From: Tetrapisispora phaffii CBS 4417
Taxonomy: Eukaryota; Ascomycota; Saccharomycetes; Saccharomycetales; Saccharomycetaceae
Assembly (NCBI RefSeq): GCF_000236905.1
Contig: NC_016525.1
Span: 372,001 to 436,000, forward strand
Direction of reading: 5' to 3'
Length of the DNA stretch: 64,000 nt
Notes under the pieces: generated by a model
Databases searched by the model: none
Seen by the model: only the letters and a program-made list of their open reading frames with translations
What the model was told of the DNA's origin: nothing
Part shown: one piece after another, positions 32,006 through 43,389 of the stretch
Position numbering within the stretch: position 1 is the first letter of the stretch
Layout: the number at the start of each line of letters is the position of its first letter
Made by a program: the position numbers and the translations under genes

Positions 32006-32586
32006 TTGATAAGATTGTTTAAGATAAAATTATTAATATTAATTCAACGATTAATCTTTGAACTGTATTCCACAAATTGGTATTGTTACCAGATCCCTTA
32101 TTTATTTAATTCGTATTATATATATAGAAACTAAAAAACTTAGATTTTTTTAATTTACCAATCAATATCATATAATTCTTTTTCTTGAAAGATCAATAGG
32201 AGTTCGATTACCATAACTGTTAGGATAAGCCACCTTATAAGATATCGATGCATCATAATATTTATTATCAAGGTCATATAGTCAATCATATAGGTACTAA
32301 GACTGTTAAGCTTTACTATACAGACACATACATCTAGTTCAATGATGTGGGCATAATTGATTGAAAAAAAACGGCCTTACAAAAGAACGTAGCCCTTAAA
32401 CGAAAATAAGAATTTAACATAAAAAACATTGATTAGACACAGTGGCCAGTAAATTCTTCTTACCTTGAAATTCTATTTAAGCAATTATAATTATTTAAAT
32501 TGATAAATACGTGACAACTAACAACTTATTTTGAAATATCCCGATTTACGTGAACTATATAAACAAATCATTATATTGAATAAGAT
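32006..32586. other. LEU4-INP52/53 intergenic region
   Basis: 581 bp of AT-rich sequence between two genes on the same strand. Nothing specific was recognised. Confidence 0.45.
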
Positions 32587-35500
32587 ATGATTATTATTCT
32601 ATCAACGACAGCAGATCGTCGACTAGCAATTGTATCTGAAAACCATGCTATTGTATTTAAAGCAATCAGTGAACCATCCTCAAAAAAACCTATTTGTAAT
32701 ATCGAACTAGCTGAAAAGAAAACCTTGAGAGGTCATGGTTTTCAAAAGTTGTCTAGTCATGAAATATTTGGGTTCATTGGTTTAATAGAAGTAAACGGTT
32801 TAATTTTTATAGGGACAATAGTTGGGAAATCAAAAGTAGCACAGCCGGTTCCAGGTGAATCAATCAATAAAATAAATTCGGTAGAATTCTATTGTTTAAA
32901 TGACCCAACGTGGGATTTTACTGAATTTGATGCGAATGGATATCCGTTGAAAACTGAACAAGATTCTAGTGAAGTTCGTGAACCTATACCAAGGCATCCA
33001 CTATCCGAACTAAGGAAATTACTGTCTAATGGATCTTTTTATTATAGTTCGGATTTTGATTTAACAGCTACTTTACAAAGTAGAGGTTATGGTGCACATT
33101 CATTAAGTTCTGACAAATATGAAACCGAATACATGTGGAATTACTTTTTGATGCAAGATATTATAGAATATAGAGATAGACTTGATAATATAGCCAAACA
33201 AATATTAGATGACAATGGGTTTTTGACAACAATGATATGTGGTTTTGCTGAAACATTTATAACTGCAATTGAGAAAACTAAGGTAGCCATAACTATTATT
33301 TCAAAGCAGAGTTGGAAAAGAGCTGGTACAAGATTTAATGCTCGTGGTGTTGACGATGATGCCAATGTTGCAAATTTTGTCGAGACTGAAACAGTTATGT
33401 ATTCATTACACTATTGTTATTCTTTCACTCAAATTAGAGGTAGTATACCTGTGTTTTGGGAACAAGAGAATGGCATGATTAATCCAAAAGTTGAAATAAG
33501 AAGATCTATCGAAGCAACACAGCCTATATTTGACAAACATTTTGAAAATTTAAATAATAAATATGGACATGTGAATATTGTCAACTTATTGGCATATAAA
33601 CCATCAGAAATCGAGTTATCAAAAAGATATCATGATCATCTAAAGAACTCAAAGAAATTTCAATTTGGTGAAGATGTCTCTTTAACTGATTTTGATTTTC
33701 ATAAGGAAACATCTGGTGAAGGTTTTGCGGGTGTGAGAAAGCTTATACCATTAATTACAGAATCAATGTTGTCATTAGGCTATTTTTCATATGATATTAA
33801 AGAACAGAAAGTTCTATCGGAACAACATGGTGTTTTTAGAACCAATTGTTTAGATTGTCTTGATAGGACAAATGTTGTACAGCAAGCTATTTCTAAAGAA
33901 GGTTTCAAAATATTTTTAGAAGATTTCAGATTAAAATCTAGTAATGACGGAGTCGAAGATGAAGACGTAATGAACAAACTAAATGAATTGTGGGCGGATA
34001 ATGGTGACCAGATATCACAAATATATACTGGTACAAACGCTTTAAAGTCATCGTATTCAAGAAAGGGAAAAATGTCCTTATCTGGTATTTTATCCGATGC
34101 TACCAAATCTGTTAGTAGAATATACATCAACAATTTTGTCGATACTGGTAAACAACATACTATTGATTTTTTACTAGGAAGACTACCTAATCAATTGACA
34201 GTTCAATTATTTGATCCAGTAAGTCAATATATCTCTAAAGAATTGAGCTCACAATCAGACAAATTCACTACGATAGCTAACATAGAAATCTTTGCAGGTA
34301 CATTTAATGTGAGTGCTGCCACAGATAATATCGACCTTACTAAATGGCTATTCCCTGTTGGAGAAAGATTCAAACCAGATGTATTTGTATTGGGATTGCA
34401 AGAGGTTATTGAATTATCAGCGGGTTCGATATTGAATGCCGACTATACAAAGGGACATTTTTGGGAATCAATGGTTAGTAAATGTTTGAATAAATTTGGG
34501 GATAAATATTTACTTTTACGTGTTGAGCAAGTAACATCTCTATTGATCTTATTATTTGTTCATGTAGATAAAGTCCAAAACTTCAAGGAAGTCGAAGGCG
34601 CATCAAAGAAAACTGGTTTTGGTGGAATTGCTGGAAATAAAGGTGCTGTTTCTATTCGATTCAACTACGGTGATACGTCTTTTTGTTTCATCAATTCTCA
34701 TTTATCAGCTGGTGATAACAATGTTGAAGATAGAAAAAATGATTATTGGAACATTTTAAATGGTATTAATTTTACACGTTCCAAAACAATTTCTGATCAT
34801 GATAATATCTTTTGGTTAGGAGATTTAAATTTCAGAGTTAATCTAGACAGTGAAATAGTTAGGTACGAACTTGAAAAGAAAAAAGATGACTATATTAATG
34901 GTTTATTGAAGTATGATCAGCTTCGTCATGAAATAATGACTGGTGAAATTTTTAAAGGTTTTAAAGAAGCTCCGATTAAATTCCGCCCAACATATAAGTA
35001 CGATAAAGGAACGGAAAATTATGATTCCTCAGAAAAGGCTAGAACTCCTTCCTGGACTGATAGAATTTTGTACAAAGGGGAGGATTTATCTGCATTGAGT
35101 TATAGTGATGCACTAATTTTAGATAGTGATCATCGTCCTGTATATGGTGCTTATAGAGTGATAACAAAGTTTAGTGATAATGATAAAAAGAAGGAATTAG
35201 TGAAATTATTATATACAGAATTCCAGCGAAAACATTCAGATTTGGTTTTAACCAATATATTTTCCAAATCAGACAGTGGGTTATCACTTAATTCGACGCC
35301 CGCTTCCAACGAAGACAGCAACGGCTATAATATCGAAGACTTAGATTTGAGTAGAGATTCATTCAGGACACTGATGAGTGATACAACTACTAGTAGCAAA
35401 TTGAATTTACGCCCTCCACCTCCACCACTTACAGAAGATGTTTCTTCGAATTCTGATTGCAAAAGTCCAGAATCAATAGTAAAGACTATAAGTAGAACAG

Positions 35501-35595
35501 AATCATTAACTAATAAAGAGAGACCTTTACCACCTGGGTTTAATGATGGAATCGTATTAACCCCAGGAAAAGTGAATGAGGATGGTAATAAATAG
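32587..35595 (+). CDS. INP52: Synaptojanin-like phosphoinositide phosphatase (Inp52/53)
   Basis: Two-domain polyphosphoinositide phosphatase acting in endocytosis and Golgi-endosome traffic. 1002 residues. The N-terminal Sac1 domain (about 1-520) keeps an intact CX5R active site, NCLDCLDRTN with C421 and R427, unlike Inp51 where it is degenerate. The central 5-phosphatase domain (about 565-860) has FAGTFNVS, LGLQEVIEL, AGNKGAVSIRF, NSHLSAG, FWLGDLNFRV, PSWTDRIL and DHRPVYGAY. The C-terminal tail is short and proline-rich (RPPPPPLTE). S. cerevisiae Inp52 and Inp53 are about 1183 and 1107 residues, so the tail is shortened. INP52 and INP53 are WGD duplicates; the choice of symbol is arbitrary. 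Confidence 0.96.
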   Translation: MIIILSTTADRRLAIVSENHAIVFKAISEPSSKKPICNIELAEKKTLRGHGFQKLSSHEIFGFIGLIEVNGLIFIGTIVGKSKVAQPVPGESINKINSVEFYCLNDPTWDFTEFDANGYPLKTEQDSSEVREPIPRHPLSELRKLLSNGSFYYSSDFDLTATLQSRGYGAHSLSSDKYETEYMWNYFLMQDIIEYRDRLDNIAKQILDDNGFLTTMICGFAETFITAIEKTKVAITIISKQSWKRAGTRFNARGVDDDANVANFVETETVMYSLHYCYSFTQIRGSIPVFWEQENGMINPKVEIRRSIEATQPIFDKHFENLNNKYGHVNIVNLLAYKPSEIELSKRYHDHLKNSKKFQFGEDVSLTDFDFHKETSGEGFAGVRKLIPLITESMLSLGYFSYDIKEQKVLSEQHGVFRTNCLDCLDRTNVVQQAISKEGFKIFLEDFRLKSSNDGVEDEDVMNKLNELWADNGDQISQIYTGTNALKSSYSRKGKMSLSGILSDATKSVSRIYINNFVDTGKQHTIDFLLGRLPNQLTVQLFDPVSQYISKELSSQSDKFTTIANIEIFAGTFNVSAATDNIDLTKWLFPVGERFKPDVFVLGLQEVIELSAGSILNADYTKGHFWESMVSKCLNKFGDKYLLLRVEQVTSLLILLFVHVDKVQNFKEVEGASKKTGFGGIAGNKGAVSIRFNYGDTSFCFINSHLSAGDNNVEDRKNDYWNILNGINFTRSKTISDHDNIFWLGDLNFRVNLDSEIVRYELEKKKDDYINGLLKYDQLRHEIMTGEIFKGFKEAPIKFRPTYKYDKGTENYDSSEKARTPSWTDRILYKGEDLSALSYSDALILDSDHRPVYGAYRVITKFSDNDKKKELVKLLYTEFQRKHSDLVLTNIFSKSDSGLSLNSTPASNEDSNGYNIEDLDLSRDSFRTLMSDTTTSSKLNLRPPPPPLTEDVSSNSDCKSPESIVKTISRTESLTNKERPLPPGFNDGIVLTPGKVNEDGNK

Positions 35596-35744
35596 TTCCA
35601 ATATCTAAAGATTGTCTTACTACCTATAATTTATTTATTACAAGAATTACATAACATTATCTTATTTAAAGATATAAAATAAATAATGTATAAAAGGCAA
35701 AAACGGCATAGTTTTTGCATGCAGCATTTAGTTGATGAAAATAA

Positions 35745-36395
35745 TCAATTTTTTGATTCATTTTCTTTCAATTTTTGGGTTATATTCGCCTTCAGTTCCT
35801 CAATTTGTCCCTTGATTGTATTTATACCATTCTGAATTCTATAAATCTCTTCTTGTTCCAATTGTTTGGAGAATACACAATCTTTAGTCTTATTAGATGG
35901 TAACAAATTACCTGGCTTGCTCATTAAAATCTTGAAGAAAGCTTCGTTTGGTTCATTAAAAATGATCTCATCATAAAAAGACGAACTGACTTCATTCATC
36001 TGTTCTGGTATTGGTTTTTGGTCTGTGGTAAAAATATACGGATGAAGTCTTAAATGGTGGTAAAAACTGATATTTTTTTCTCCCGATTCTTGCACAAAAT
36101 AAATTTTTATATTAATCTCGAATTCACCCCAACCGGTTTCAGTCAATTCAAATGGTGGTGCCTCAACAGTTCTTATAGGATTTGGGTATGTATCATGCAG
36201 CTTAAATACGACCTTTTCAACATAATAAGAAATATCCTCATTCTGTGGTCCTCTCACAAAAATAGTCCATAAATGTGTATGCTCTGTTGGTGCATTAGGT
36301 GGTCTTACATCGCCAAACTTTTTAGCAGTATTCCCAAAAACTATTGGTCGAGTCACTGACAACGTCTTAATTCTTTTACTAACTGGAGCTGCCAT
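35745..36395 (-). CDS. YAF9: YEATS-domain protein Yaf9
   Basis: Shared subunit of the NuA4 histone acetyltransferase and the SWR1 complex, reading acylated histone H3. 216 residues against about 226 in S. cerevisiae. The YEATS domain spans roughly residues 8-120, with THLWTIFVRGP, VEKVVFKLHDTYPNP and the WGEFEINIKIYF strand. The C-terminus after residue 175 (QLEQEEIYRIQNGINTIKG onward) is a predicted coiled coil. It is convergent with INP52/53 and divergent from TFC7, matching YNL107W. Confidence 0.95.
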   Translation of the reverse strand: MAAPVSKRIKTLSVTRPIVFGNTAKKFGDVRPPNAPTEHTHLWTIFVRGPQNEDISYYVEKVVFKLHDTYPNPIRTVEAPPFELTETGWGEFEINIKIYFVQESGEKNISFYHHLRLHPYIFTTDQKPIPEQMNEVSSSFYDEIIFNEPNEAFFKILMSKPGNLLPSNKTKDCVFSKQLEQEEIYRIQNGINTIKGQIEELKANITQKLKENESKN

Positions 36396-36733
36396 TTTTT
36401 ACACTTAAAATGCTATGTATACACCTGTATGATCAATAATTTACGCTTAATATTCGATTCCATTCTCTTAAACATGCAACAATTTAAATATACATTTATA
36501 AATAGTCTTCTATTTTGAATGTTGTTCACAAATTGTAAGAATGTTTTATTTTCAATTTTCTTGCAACGTTAAGTTTCACTCATAAACAAGCGCACGCAGG
36601 CTTGAAATATATTTATATTACATTGAAATCTATCTGATATTTAAATAAAAGATTTAATAGAATAAAAATAAAAATATAAAGCATACATAACAGGGAGCAA
36701 CAAACATAGACTGAAACCCCATTAACAAGAAAA
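36396..36733. other. Divergent YAF9/TFC7 promoter region
   Basis: 338 bp of AT-rich sequence between the two start codons. No distinct motif was recognised. Confidence 0.45.
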
Positions 36734-38011
36734 ATGACAGTGAAAACCATATATATTGCTAGACATGGTTATAGATCGAATTGGCTCCCACAAGGCCCAT
36801 ATCCTCCACCTCCAACCGGTGTCGATAGTGATGTTCCGTTAGCAGAACATGGCTTAACTCAAGCCAAAGAACTAGGCCATTATATTTTGTCTCTAAACAA
36901 TCAACCCGAACTTTTGTTTTCATCTCCATTTTATCGTTGTATTCAGACATCAGAGGCAATTGCTGCTTTACTTGAGCTGCCGATTTACTTAGATACAGGC
37001 ATTGGAGAATGGTACAAACCTGATAGAGCTATCATCCCTGTCCCGGCCTCCTATGAGGTTCTGAGTCAGTTATTTCCAACAAAAATCAGTGATGATTGGT
37101 CTTCTACTATTTTGCCAAGTGATAAGGGTGAAACAGAGGAAGATATATTTAATAGATGTAAGACATTTTGGCCTAAATTCATTGATACTTTGGAAGATAG
37201 TTTTCCTAATATTGAAACAATCATTTTGGTCACACATGCGGCTACGAAAATAGCCCTTGGGTTATCATTACTAAAAAAGAGTTCAGCTAGAGATGCTATT
37301 GATTCTGAAGGCACCTTAATTAGAAGTGGCAGTTGTTCGCTAGATAAATACGAATTATTGGAAACTGAATATAGTAAAGATGATGATAGCACATTTGTTC
37401 TACCGTTTGAAAAGAGAACATGGAAAATTACAATGAACGGAAACACTGAATACTTAACAAAAGGTGAAGAGATGAATTGGAATTTCCAGAGCTCTTTTGA
37501 AGCCGGTTCTGATGCTGACATTAGAGCAAGAATGATGGCTGCTGCTGAAAAGGGAGAAGCACCTGATGCTTCTATAAATAATAGTCACAAAGCAGAAACA
37601 GAAACAGTTTATGTTAGTGTGGATATTCCGAGCAAAAATTACAGAAACACACATACGATTGACAGGGCAGCAACATTACAGTATTCAGGCTTAGAAGAGA
37701 ATTCCCCATTATTCAAAATTGGTGACAAAATCTATGAAGGCCAGTGGAAAAAGTTAGTTGGAACAGAATTAGCTTTTCCAAATGCAGCTAAAGTAATGAA
37801 CAAAAAAGTCTCGTTGGAACATACTATACCAAAACCACTTGATTTAATCAACCAAGACAATCAAACAAGTAACAATGCTTCAATTGATAATCCAGAGGAG
37901 CCAACTAGCGTTAATAGCATCGCAACAGAAAAGGACAAGAATGATGTCCATCCCGAAAAAATCTATAAAATTACTGATAGAATAATCTTATCAGAAGTAA
38001 AACCTATGTAA
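36734..38011 (+). CDS. TFC7: TFIIIC subunit tau55 (Tfc7)
   Basis: Subunit of the RNA polymerase III assembly factor TFIIIC. 425 residues, close to S. cerevisiae Tfc7 (435). The N-terminal histidine-phosphatase fold has the signature ARHGYRSNW (H11) and a second catalytic-type motif [11 protein letters not shown]. The C-terminal part (about residues 300-355: [34 protein letters not shown]) is the tau55-specific beta-barrel that binds tau95. The WGD duplicate YNL108C lacks this domain, so the gene is the TFC7 form. The sequence between is charged and disordered. Confidence 0.92.
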   Translation: MTVKTIYIARHGYRSNWLPQGPYPPPPTGVDSDVPLAEHGLTQAKELGHYILSLNNQPELLFSSPFYRCIQTSEAIAALLELPIYLDTGIGEWYKPDRAIIPVPASYEVLSQLFPTKISDDWSSTILPSDKGETEEDIFNRCKTFWPKFIDTLEDSFPNIETIILVTHAATKIALGLSLLKKSSARDAIDSEGTLIRSGSCSLDKYELLETEYSKDDDSTFVLPFEKRTWKITMNGNTEYLTKGEEMNWNFQSSFEAGSDADIRARMMAAAEKGEAPDASINNSHKAETETVYVSVDIPSKNYRNTHTIDRAATLQYSGLEENSPLFKIGDKIYEGQWKKLVGTELAFPNAAKVMNKKVSLEHTIPKPLDLINQDNQTSNNASIDNPEEPTSVNSIATEKDKNDVHPEKIYKITDRIILSEVKPM

Positions 38012-38382
38012 TAGCACATCAACAGTTTATATAACATCAAATTTTCGATTGAACTTGAATACCATATAATCACATAACTGTTCCTTGATTGGGACAGCAT
38101 TCATTAAGAGAGGTTTCCATTTTATATATAGCATAAATATATATCACGTGCTATAATCATATTACTCATTTTATATGTACTTTGCATGCAAACGAGCACC
38201 TCTCTATAATATGAAATTTTGGCACCTTTAACTAGTTTATTTAAATAGTTTATTGATAAAATATTGCATTGAGAAGAATCGTGTGCTTTACGAGTGCATG
38301 TATATTGCGAATTTACATTTTCAGAGAATAGTAAGGGGTGTTTGAATCAACTCTTAAACCAAACGATAGTGTTAGATCAAGA
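38012..38382. other. TFC7-YOR111W-like intergenic region
   Basis: 371 bp, AT-rich. The frame of the downstream gene extends back to a GTG at 38338, just after in-frame stops, which is not taken as the start. Confidence 0.45.
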
Positions 38383-39045
38383 ATGTTAGAGACATATTTA
38401 TCCGGTTACGATGTCATTCTTGGTAGTTCATCACCTAGAAGATACGAAATTGTTCACGATAACTTAGGGCTACAAACATTCAAGGTTATAGTACCGGAAT
38501 TTGAAGAAAATTTAGATAAACAAAACTATCTAAATAGACCAATTGACTACGTTCGTGATACTAGTAGATATAAAGCTGAAGGTATTTTAGATGGATTGAA
38601 AGAAGAATGTAAATTAAAGGAACATAATTCCAGTAAACCGATAATAGTAGTTTGTGCAGATACTGTGATAATTGATAAAGACAACAAGATTTATGAGAAA
38701 CCTAAATCATCTGAAGATCAATTCAATAATCTTAAAAAGTATTGCTATTCAAATGAAATCTTTAGTGTTATCACTGGTGTCACATTAATCTTATTTGATC
38801 CCTACATCAGTCAACATAAAATGTTGGCATTCGATGATAAAACTGACTTATATTTCGATTCCAGTGTACCAACCGAACTAATTGACTATTATGTCAAATC
38901 TGGAGAAGGCATGAACGCTGCAGGTGGATTCAAAATCCAAGACACCAGCGGTTCATTCATAAAAAAAATCGAAGGTGATTTCTATAATGTCATCGGGTTG
39001 CCTCTTAACAAGACAGTGATGAACATTTTCAAACTAATAAACTAA
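38383..39045 (+). CDS. Maf-like nucleotide pyrophosphatase, YOR111W type
   Basis: Maf/Ham1-like fold proteins hydrolyse non-canonical nucleoside triphosphates. 220 residues from the ATG at 38383, the first in frame. The signature VILGSSSPRRYEI lies near the N-terminus. CADTVIIDKDNKIYEKP holds the catalytic Asp, and GGFKIQDTSGSFIKKIEGDFYNVIGLPL is the typical Maf C-terminal segment. It is the positional match of YOR111W, between TFC7 (YOR110W) and AZF1 (YOR113W) in S. cerevisiae. The activity is inferred from the family. Confidence 0.9.
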   Translation: MLETYLSGYDVILGSSSPRRYEIVHDNLGLQTFKVIVPEFEENLDKQNYLNRPIDYVRDTSRYKAEGILDGLKEECKLKEHNSSKPIIVVCADTVIIDKDNKIYEKPKSSEDQFNNLKKYCYSNEIFSVITGVTLILFDPYISQHKMLAFDDKTDLYFDSSVPTELIDYYVKSGEGMNAAGGFKIQDTSGSFIKKIEGDFYNVIGLPLNKTVMNIFKLIN

Positions 39046-40443
39046 TACAATTACTATGCTTCATATAAGGGATATGCGTATCTTGTTTCATATATATATA
39101 TTCATACATGTATTTACTCAATAGTATATATGCACATTTCTATCGGCGTTAAAATAACCCAAGAAGTGACAAAACAAGATGCCACAATCAAGAATGAAGA
39201 TACTGTCTTCAAAGTGACATTTAACAATATCCACGTACGCTATGAACTTTATTTTATAATGTACATCATAAATTTCATTAACATCGAAATAGTTATTGAT
39301 CACATGACTATTCGGCATTTTTCGGAGAAAACAATCCCCTTTGGATATACGCTCTATTCACTGCAACATCGAAATTTAGAAAATCGTAATTATTCAAATC
39401 AGCATCTCACCACAACAGTTTCTTAGGATTAGTTAAAGATTTTTTTATCGCTAGTTTTCAGATTACTTAAGCCGGCAGTTGAACGAAAGCGCAATGAAAA
39501 AAGTAGAAGAAAATGAACTTTTGATGATTTTTAACTTTTCGAATGGCATCAATGGGACGTTGGTTAAGAAAAGAAGTGAGAACACGGGCTTGTTTTTTTC
39601 GAAATTTGTTTTATTGTGAATATAAAAAAAGAAAGAAAAAACAAAATTTGTTTTTTCTTTTATTTCTTCTCACGCTAACAATATGTGCACTGGTTGATGT
39701 TATAATACCAAGAACTTAAACGAAAGTAAACTTGTTTTTAAAAGAAAACACCGTAGTACAATTGTTATACTTTAATGATCCAAAACTTCGAACTACTGAC
39801 TGCAGTATATATTCATAGTGGGTTAAGTCGACAAAGTTAACTTAACAAATGATATGATATCTGGAAATTTTATCGCATTTATGAAATTGTGCATCGGGTT
39901 GGAAACGAAATTGATAGCAGTGATATCAATTATTAAACGGAAAGCAATGATAAGTTCTATGTAGCAACAATTGAGTTTTGCGATATTGTAGAGAGATATG
40001 CGTAGTTTGGGCTACAAAAACTGTGAAATTATACATGGTAAGGTAGAGAGAGATGTGTAAATTTTATTTTGCAGGTGATATTTCGGGTTTGAAGAAGTAA
40101 GAGTTATTGAAAATTCAAAAATTGAAAATATCTATTGGAAATGTAACAGATTTTGTTCGACATTTTCTTAAAGGCTTGTTTTGTTATTTTCTTTATATTC
40201 CCAGTCAGGTTACTTCTTTCTCTCATAAGACATAATATTTCAAAAAATTTCTTCAGTGTAATTATATATATGTATGTATATATAAACTGTTTGAATTTCA
40301 TCTTGAACAAGTTGGAAAGATCTCATCTCCTATCTTTTATTTTTCTTAAGTTGTATTGTTCTGATTGTAGTTTATATACAGTTTTTCTCCGTATTAGACA
40401 AATACCAATAGCCACAAAAGCAACAAAAATAAAACAATACGAC
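39046..40443. other. Upstream region of CYB5
   Basis: 1.4 kb without a supported gene. It contains an ATG-initiated frame of 98 codons at 39130-39426 with no recognisable sequence, and a 29-base palindrome at 39632-39660. Confidence 0.45.
39632..39660. repeat. 29-base purine/pyrimidine palindrome
   Basis: AAAGAAAAAACAAA (39632-39645) and its exact reverse complement (39647-39660) flank a single A. One arm is almost pure purine. Confidence 0.9.
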
Positions 40444-40818
40444 ATGTCTAAGATCTACACTTACGAAGAAATTGCTGAACACAACACTACCGAATCCTCT
40501 TGGATTGTCATCGAAGGTAAAGTTTACAATGTTACCAAGTTTTTAGACGAACATCCAGGTGGTGATGAAATCATTTTTGATTTAGCCGGTACTGATGCTA
40601 CTGAAAATTTTGAAGATATTGGTCACTCTGACCAAGCTTTAAAGGTCTTGAAGACTTTATACATTGGTGATGTCGACAAGAACAGTAAGCCAATTGCCGT
40701 CAAGAAGACTGTTAACGATCATGCTGAATCCGGTGAACCATGGCAAGGTAATGCTAACATCGTCATGGTTTTAGCAGCTATCTTCTTCTATGTTGCATAC
40801 CAATGGGGTAACAAATAA
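40444..40818 (+). CDS. CYB5: Cytochrome b5, Cyb5
   Basis: Tail-anchored ER heme protein that donates electrons to sterol and fatty-acid modifying enzymes. 124 residues against 120 in S. cerevisiae. The heme-ligand histidines are H37 in DEHPGGDE and H61 in DIGHSDQA. The C-terminal hydrophobic anchor is IVMVLAAIFFYVAYQW, followed by a short GNK tail. The open frame extends upstream to 40153, but that stretch shows no similarity and would destroy the known family N-terminus, so the ATG at 40444 is used. Codon use is biased, suggesting high expression. It matches YNL111C. Confidence 0.97.
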   Translation: MSKIYTYEEIAEHNTTESSWIVIEGKVYNVTKFLDEHPGGDEIIFDLAGTDATENFEDIGHSDQALKVLKTLYIGDVDKNSKPIAVKKTVNDHAESGEPWQGNANIVMVLAAIFFYVAYQWGNK

Positions 40819-41593
40819 GTTTGATATCATTTGACCTCAAAATCTGTATCATATTAAACAAATAAAAAACGATATCAACACACCATATCCAAAGTAATTA
40901 ATTAATTAATTACCTTCTATCCTAATGTTTCCAATTCAAATTAGTAATTCATTTAATAATTTATAAAAAGGAATTATTTATTTATTACAATGCATATATA
41001 CATATACATAAATATATTTTTATGAATAATAATATTTATTTTTCATCTACACCTAATAATTATTCTATAATATATCTCATAAGCATATATATATAATTAT
41101 AATTACGTGGTTCTCTTTTTTTGTTTTTTAGGTCAGGGATCTACAGAACCTAATGAGTAAGACTTATTAGCCAATACACTCTTCGTATTTTTAATATAGA
41201 CAGTAAAAAGGTCAATAAAAGACTACTTCAACAAAAAAAGGATACCGTCATTTTTTAGACATAGGGAGGGAATAATTTGATAGCAGAGATAGTGTTTTAC
41301 ATATTACTCATGGCATTATTTGCGTATCTTAAAACATTACTTGACCACAGATCCTAGCATCTAATAATCGAACCAAATTGGTATATTCTTAGTAATGTAA
41401 CCATGCTTGCTTTGCTGGATATGCTGATATTTCCTAAAGTGAATATGATTTTTCGGCTATATACGGCTACAGACACTAACAGATCTCATTTTAAAATGTA
41501 GGTCATTCTTCGAGCTTAAGCGCAAGCATAATCGATATCTGCCAAGTTCCGTTCGAAAACGTTACGGAAGGGAACAATCCCATTAGGTTTAGT

Positions 41594-41617
41594 ATTACAA
41601 AAGCGACCTTTTGTAAT
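41594..41617. repeat. Perfect 10-bp hairpin
   Basis: ATTACAAAAG, loop CGAC, then CTTTTGTAAT. The stem is perfect and the loop has four bases. Confidence 0.85.
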
Positions 41618-42431
41618 CCGAGATGTGATATCGTTTCTATAAACAGAAGCTAGTACAGTTTAACCTAGCACTCCCTGAGTGAACAAACAACAACGGCTTT
41701 ATTTTATTATATGATTGAAACTGATTACCCCATACTCCAAATAATTCCCCGCTATTATATTTGACCAAAAAGTAGATAGATATAACTCCGTTTGTGTTCC
41801 AATTGGGAAATCTTAGGGAGATATTACAAAATTTCCGTTTATTGATCAGTTCAACTATTCTATTATCGGAAAGTAATAATGACATAATTATATTCTAACA
41901 TAATAAAACAATTCCTTTCTATCTGTTAAATACTTGGAGTCAATACGTAGTCTTCTATAGGGATGCAGGATTTTTAAATTAATATTAGTAGTCTCATCGA
42001 ATATGCATTGCTCGACTCTATTTTCATAAAAATGCTCGGAAACCATTTAATCATACATTTCAATGCGCTATAAAGCTAGTATCAATCACAGAGAAGCAAA
42101 TTATTGAAGTTTTGATTGCTTAAATGTACAATAATGAATGATCTGTGATAAGGCAACCAATTAAATTGGCCATAAAATTAATGAAATCCGAAAAATAAAG
42201 ATATGACAGGGAAGTGAAATTCGTCCAGGCTGCATTTTTACCGTGGAATAACAGACATACAAAAAAAGCTCTGGATTAACTTTTCCCCTTATGCGTTTAT
42301 ACAACTTTTTAAATCTGACAAAAAAGTTGAATTGCCTCCATGTGTGAGGAAAATGTTTCATTTAAGATTAGATTGATTTTAGAATAGTGTTGTTGTACGC
42401 CATTTTGTAACCTCTTCCTCTTTTGTTTCCA

Positions 42432-42495
42432 CATACAAAGTGGGAGCTATTTTGCAATTTGGCAATAGTGAAAATGTGGACAAGCTCTTTGTATG
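42432..42495. repeat. Long-range inverted repeat
   Basis: CATACAAA (42432-42439) and GAGCT (42444-42448) pair with AGCTC (42483-42487) and TTTGTATG (42488-42495), giving 13 base pairs with one 4-base bulge. It lies about 140 bp upstream of a TATAAAAG sequence. Confidence 0.7.
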
Positions 42496-43389
42496 CTTCT
42501 TCATATTGTAAGTTATTCTAAGAGCCAACGAGGAAGCAGAGCAGCACAGTGCTCTAAATTACCCCCTACTTTAACTGCGCCGTTCGATTATTACTGGAAT
42601 CTCTAAAATACTTTAGGGAGATATACTATAAGTAGTATAAAAGGACGCAACAATTAGTGCTCATTTGTAGTCATGCCTCATGTCCACTTTCGGTTTCTCA
42701 ATCAGGTTGTTTGTTCATAAAATGCTTGAGTAATGGTGATGTAATGATTCCTGGTCATTTCGCTTCACATCCGTCCGATAATAGCATGTATGCGCTTTAT
42801 CTACCGCCTTACCTTTGTCTTCGGTTATTGTTTGTTTTTATTTTTATATATACCCAATTTTCCCATCACTCCAAACTTGCATTACGGTATACACTAAACA
42901 AAGTATAAACCCCCCTCTTTTGTTGAAAAAAAGTCCTTTTTTTTAATTTTTTATGTTTCGGTTTTTTATTACTGAGAAAGCGTTTTCATGCGTATTGTTG
43001 TCAGCAATAGTTTATATGCATTTAATTTCATGCAGACGTTCATTCATTTGGTAAAACAATCGTTTACATTGCCTTCACTCCAAATTTAATGGAGAAAACA
43101 AAAGAAGGGATACTGGGTAGAAAAAGATGATTACTTTATTTCCGAATTAGGGCTGCTATCTTTATTAATATGTCGTACGCTTATTTAAGTTTGTAATAGT
43201 AGTTTCTATTGAAAAGCTTTCGGAATAGGATATATCTCTCGCATTTTTTCGTATTGATTTCGGAATCTGTATCTGAGTCTGAATCTGAGTCCATGTGCAC
43301 TACTTCTTCGGAGATTCATTAGTTAAACTAAGTTTAAATTAATTTCGTTCGAAATGTTCTGTTTTTTTTTCCAAATTTATATATTTTTG

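Noticed and set aside
39130..39426. 98-codon ATG-initiated ORF upstream of CYB5
   Set aside because: No recognisable motif, Ile/Asn-rich composition typical of translated AT-rich spacer, and an opposing frame of similar quality overlaps it.
40153..40443. N-terminal extension of CYB5
   Set aside because: Cytochrome b5 begins at the ATG at 40444; the upstream codons are Phe/Ile/Leu-rich spacer and not part of the family.
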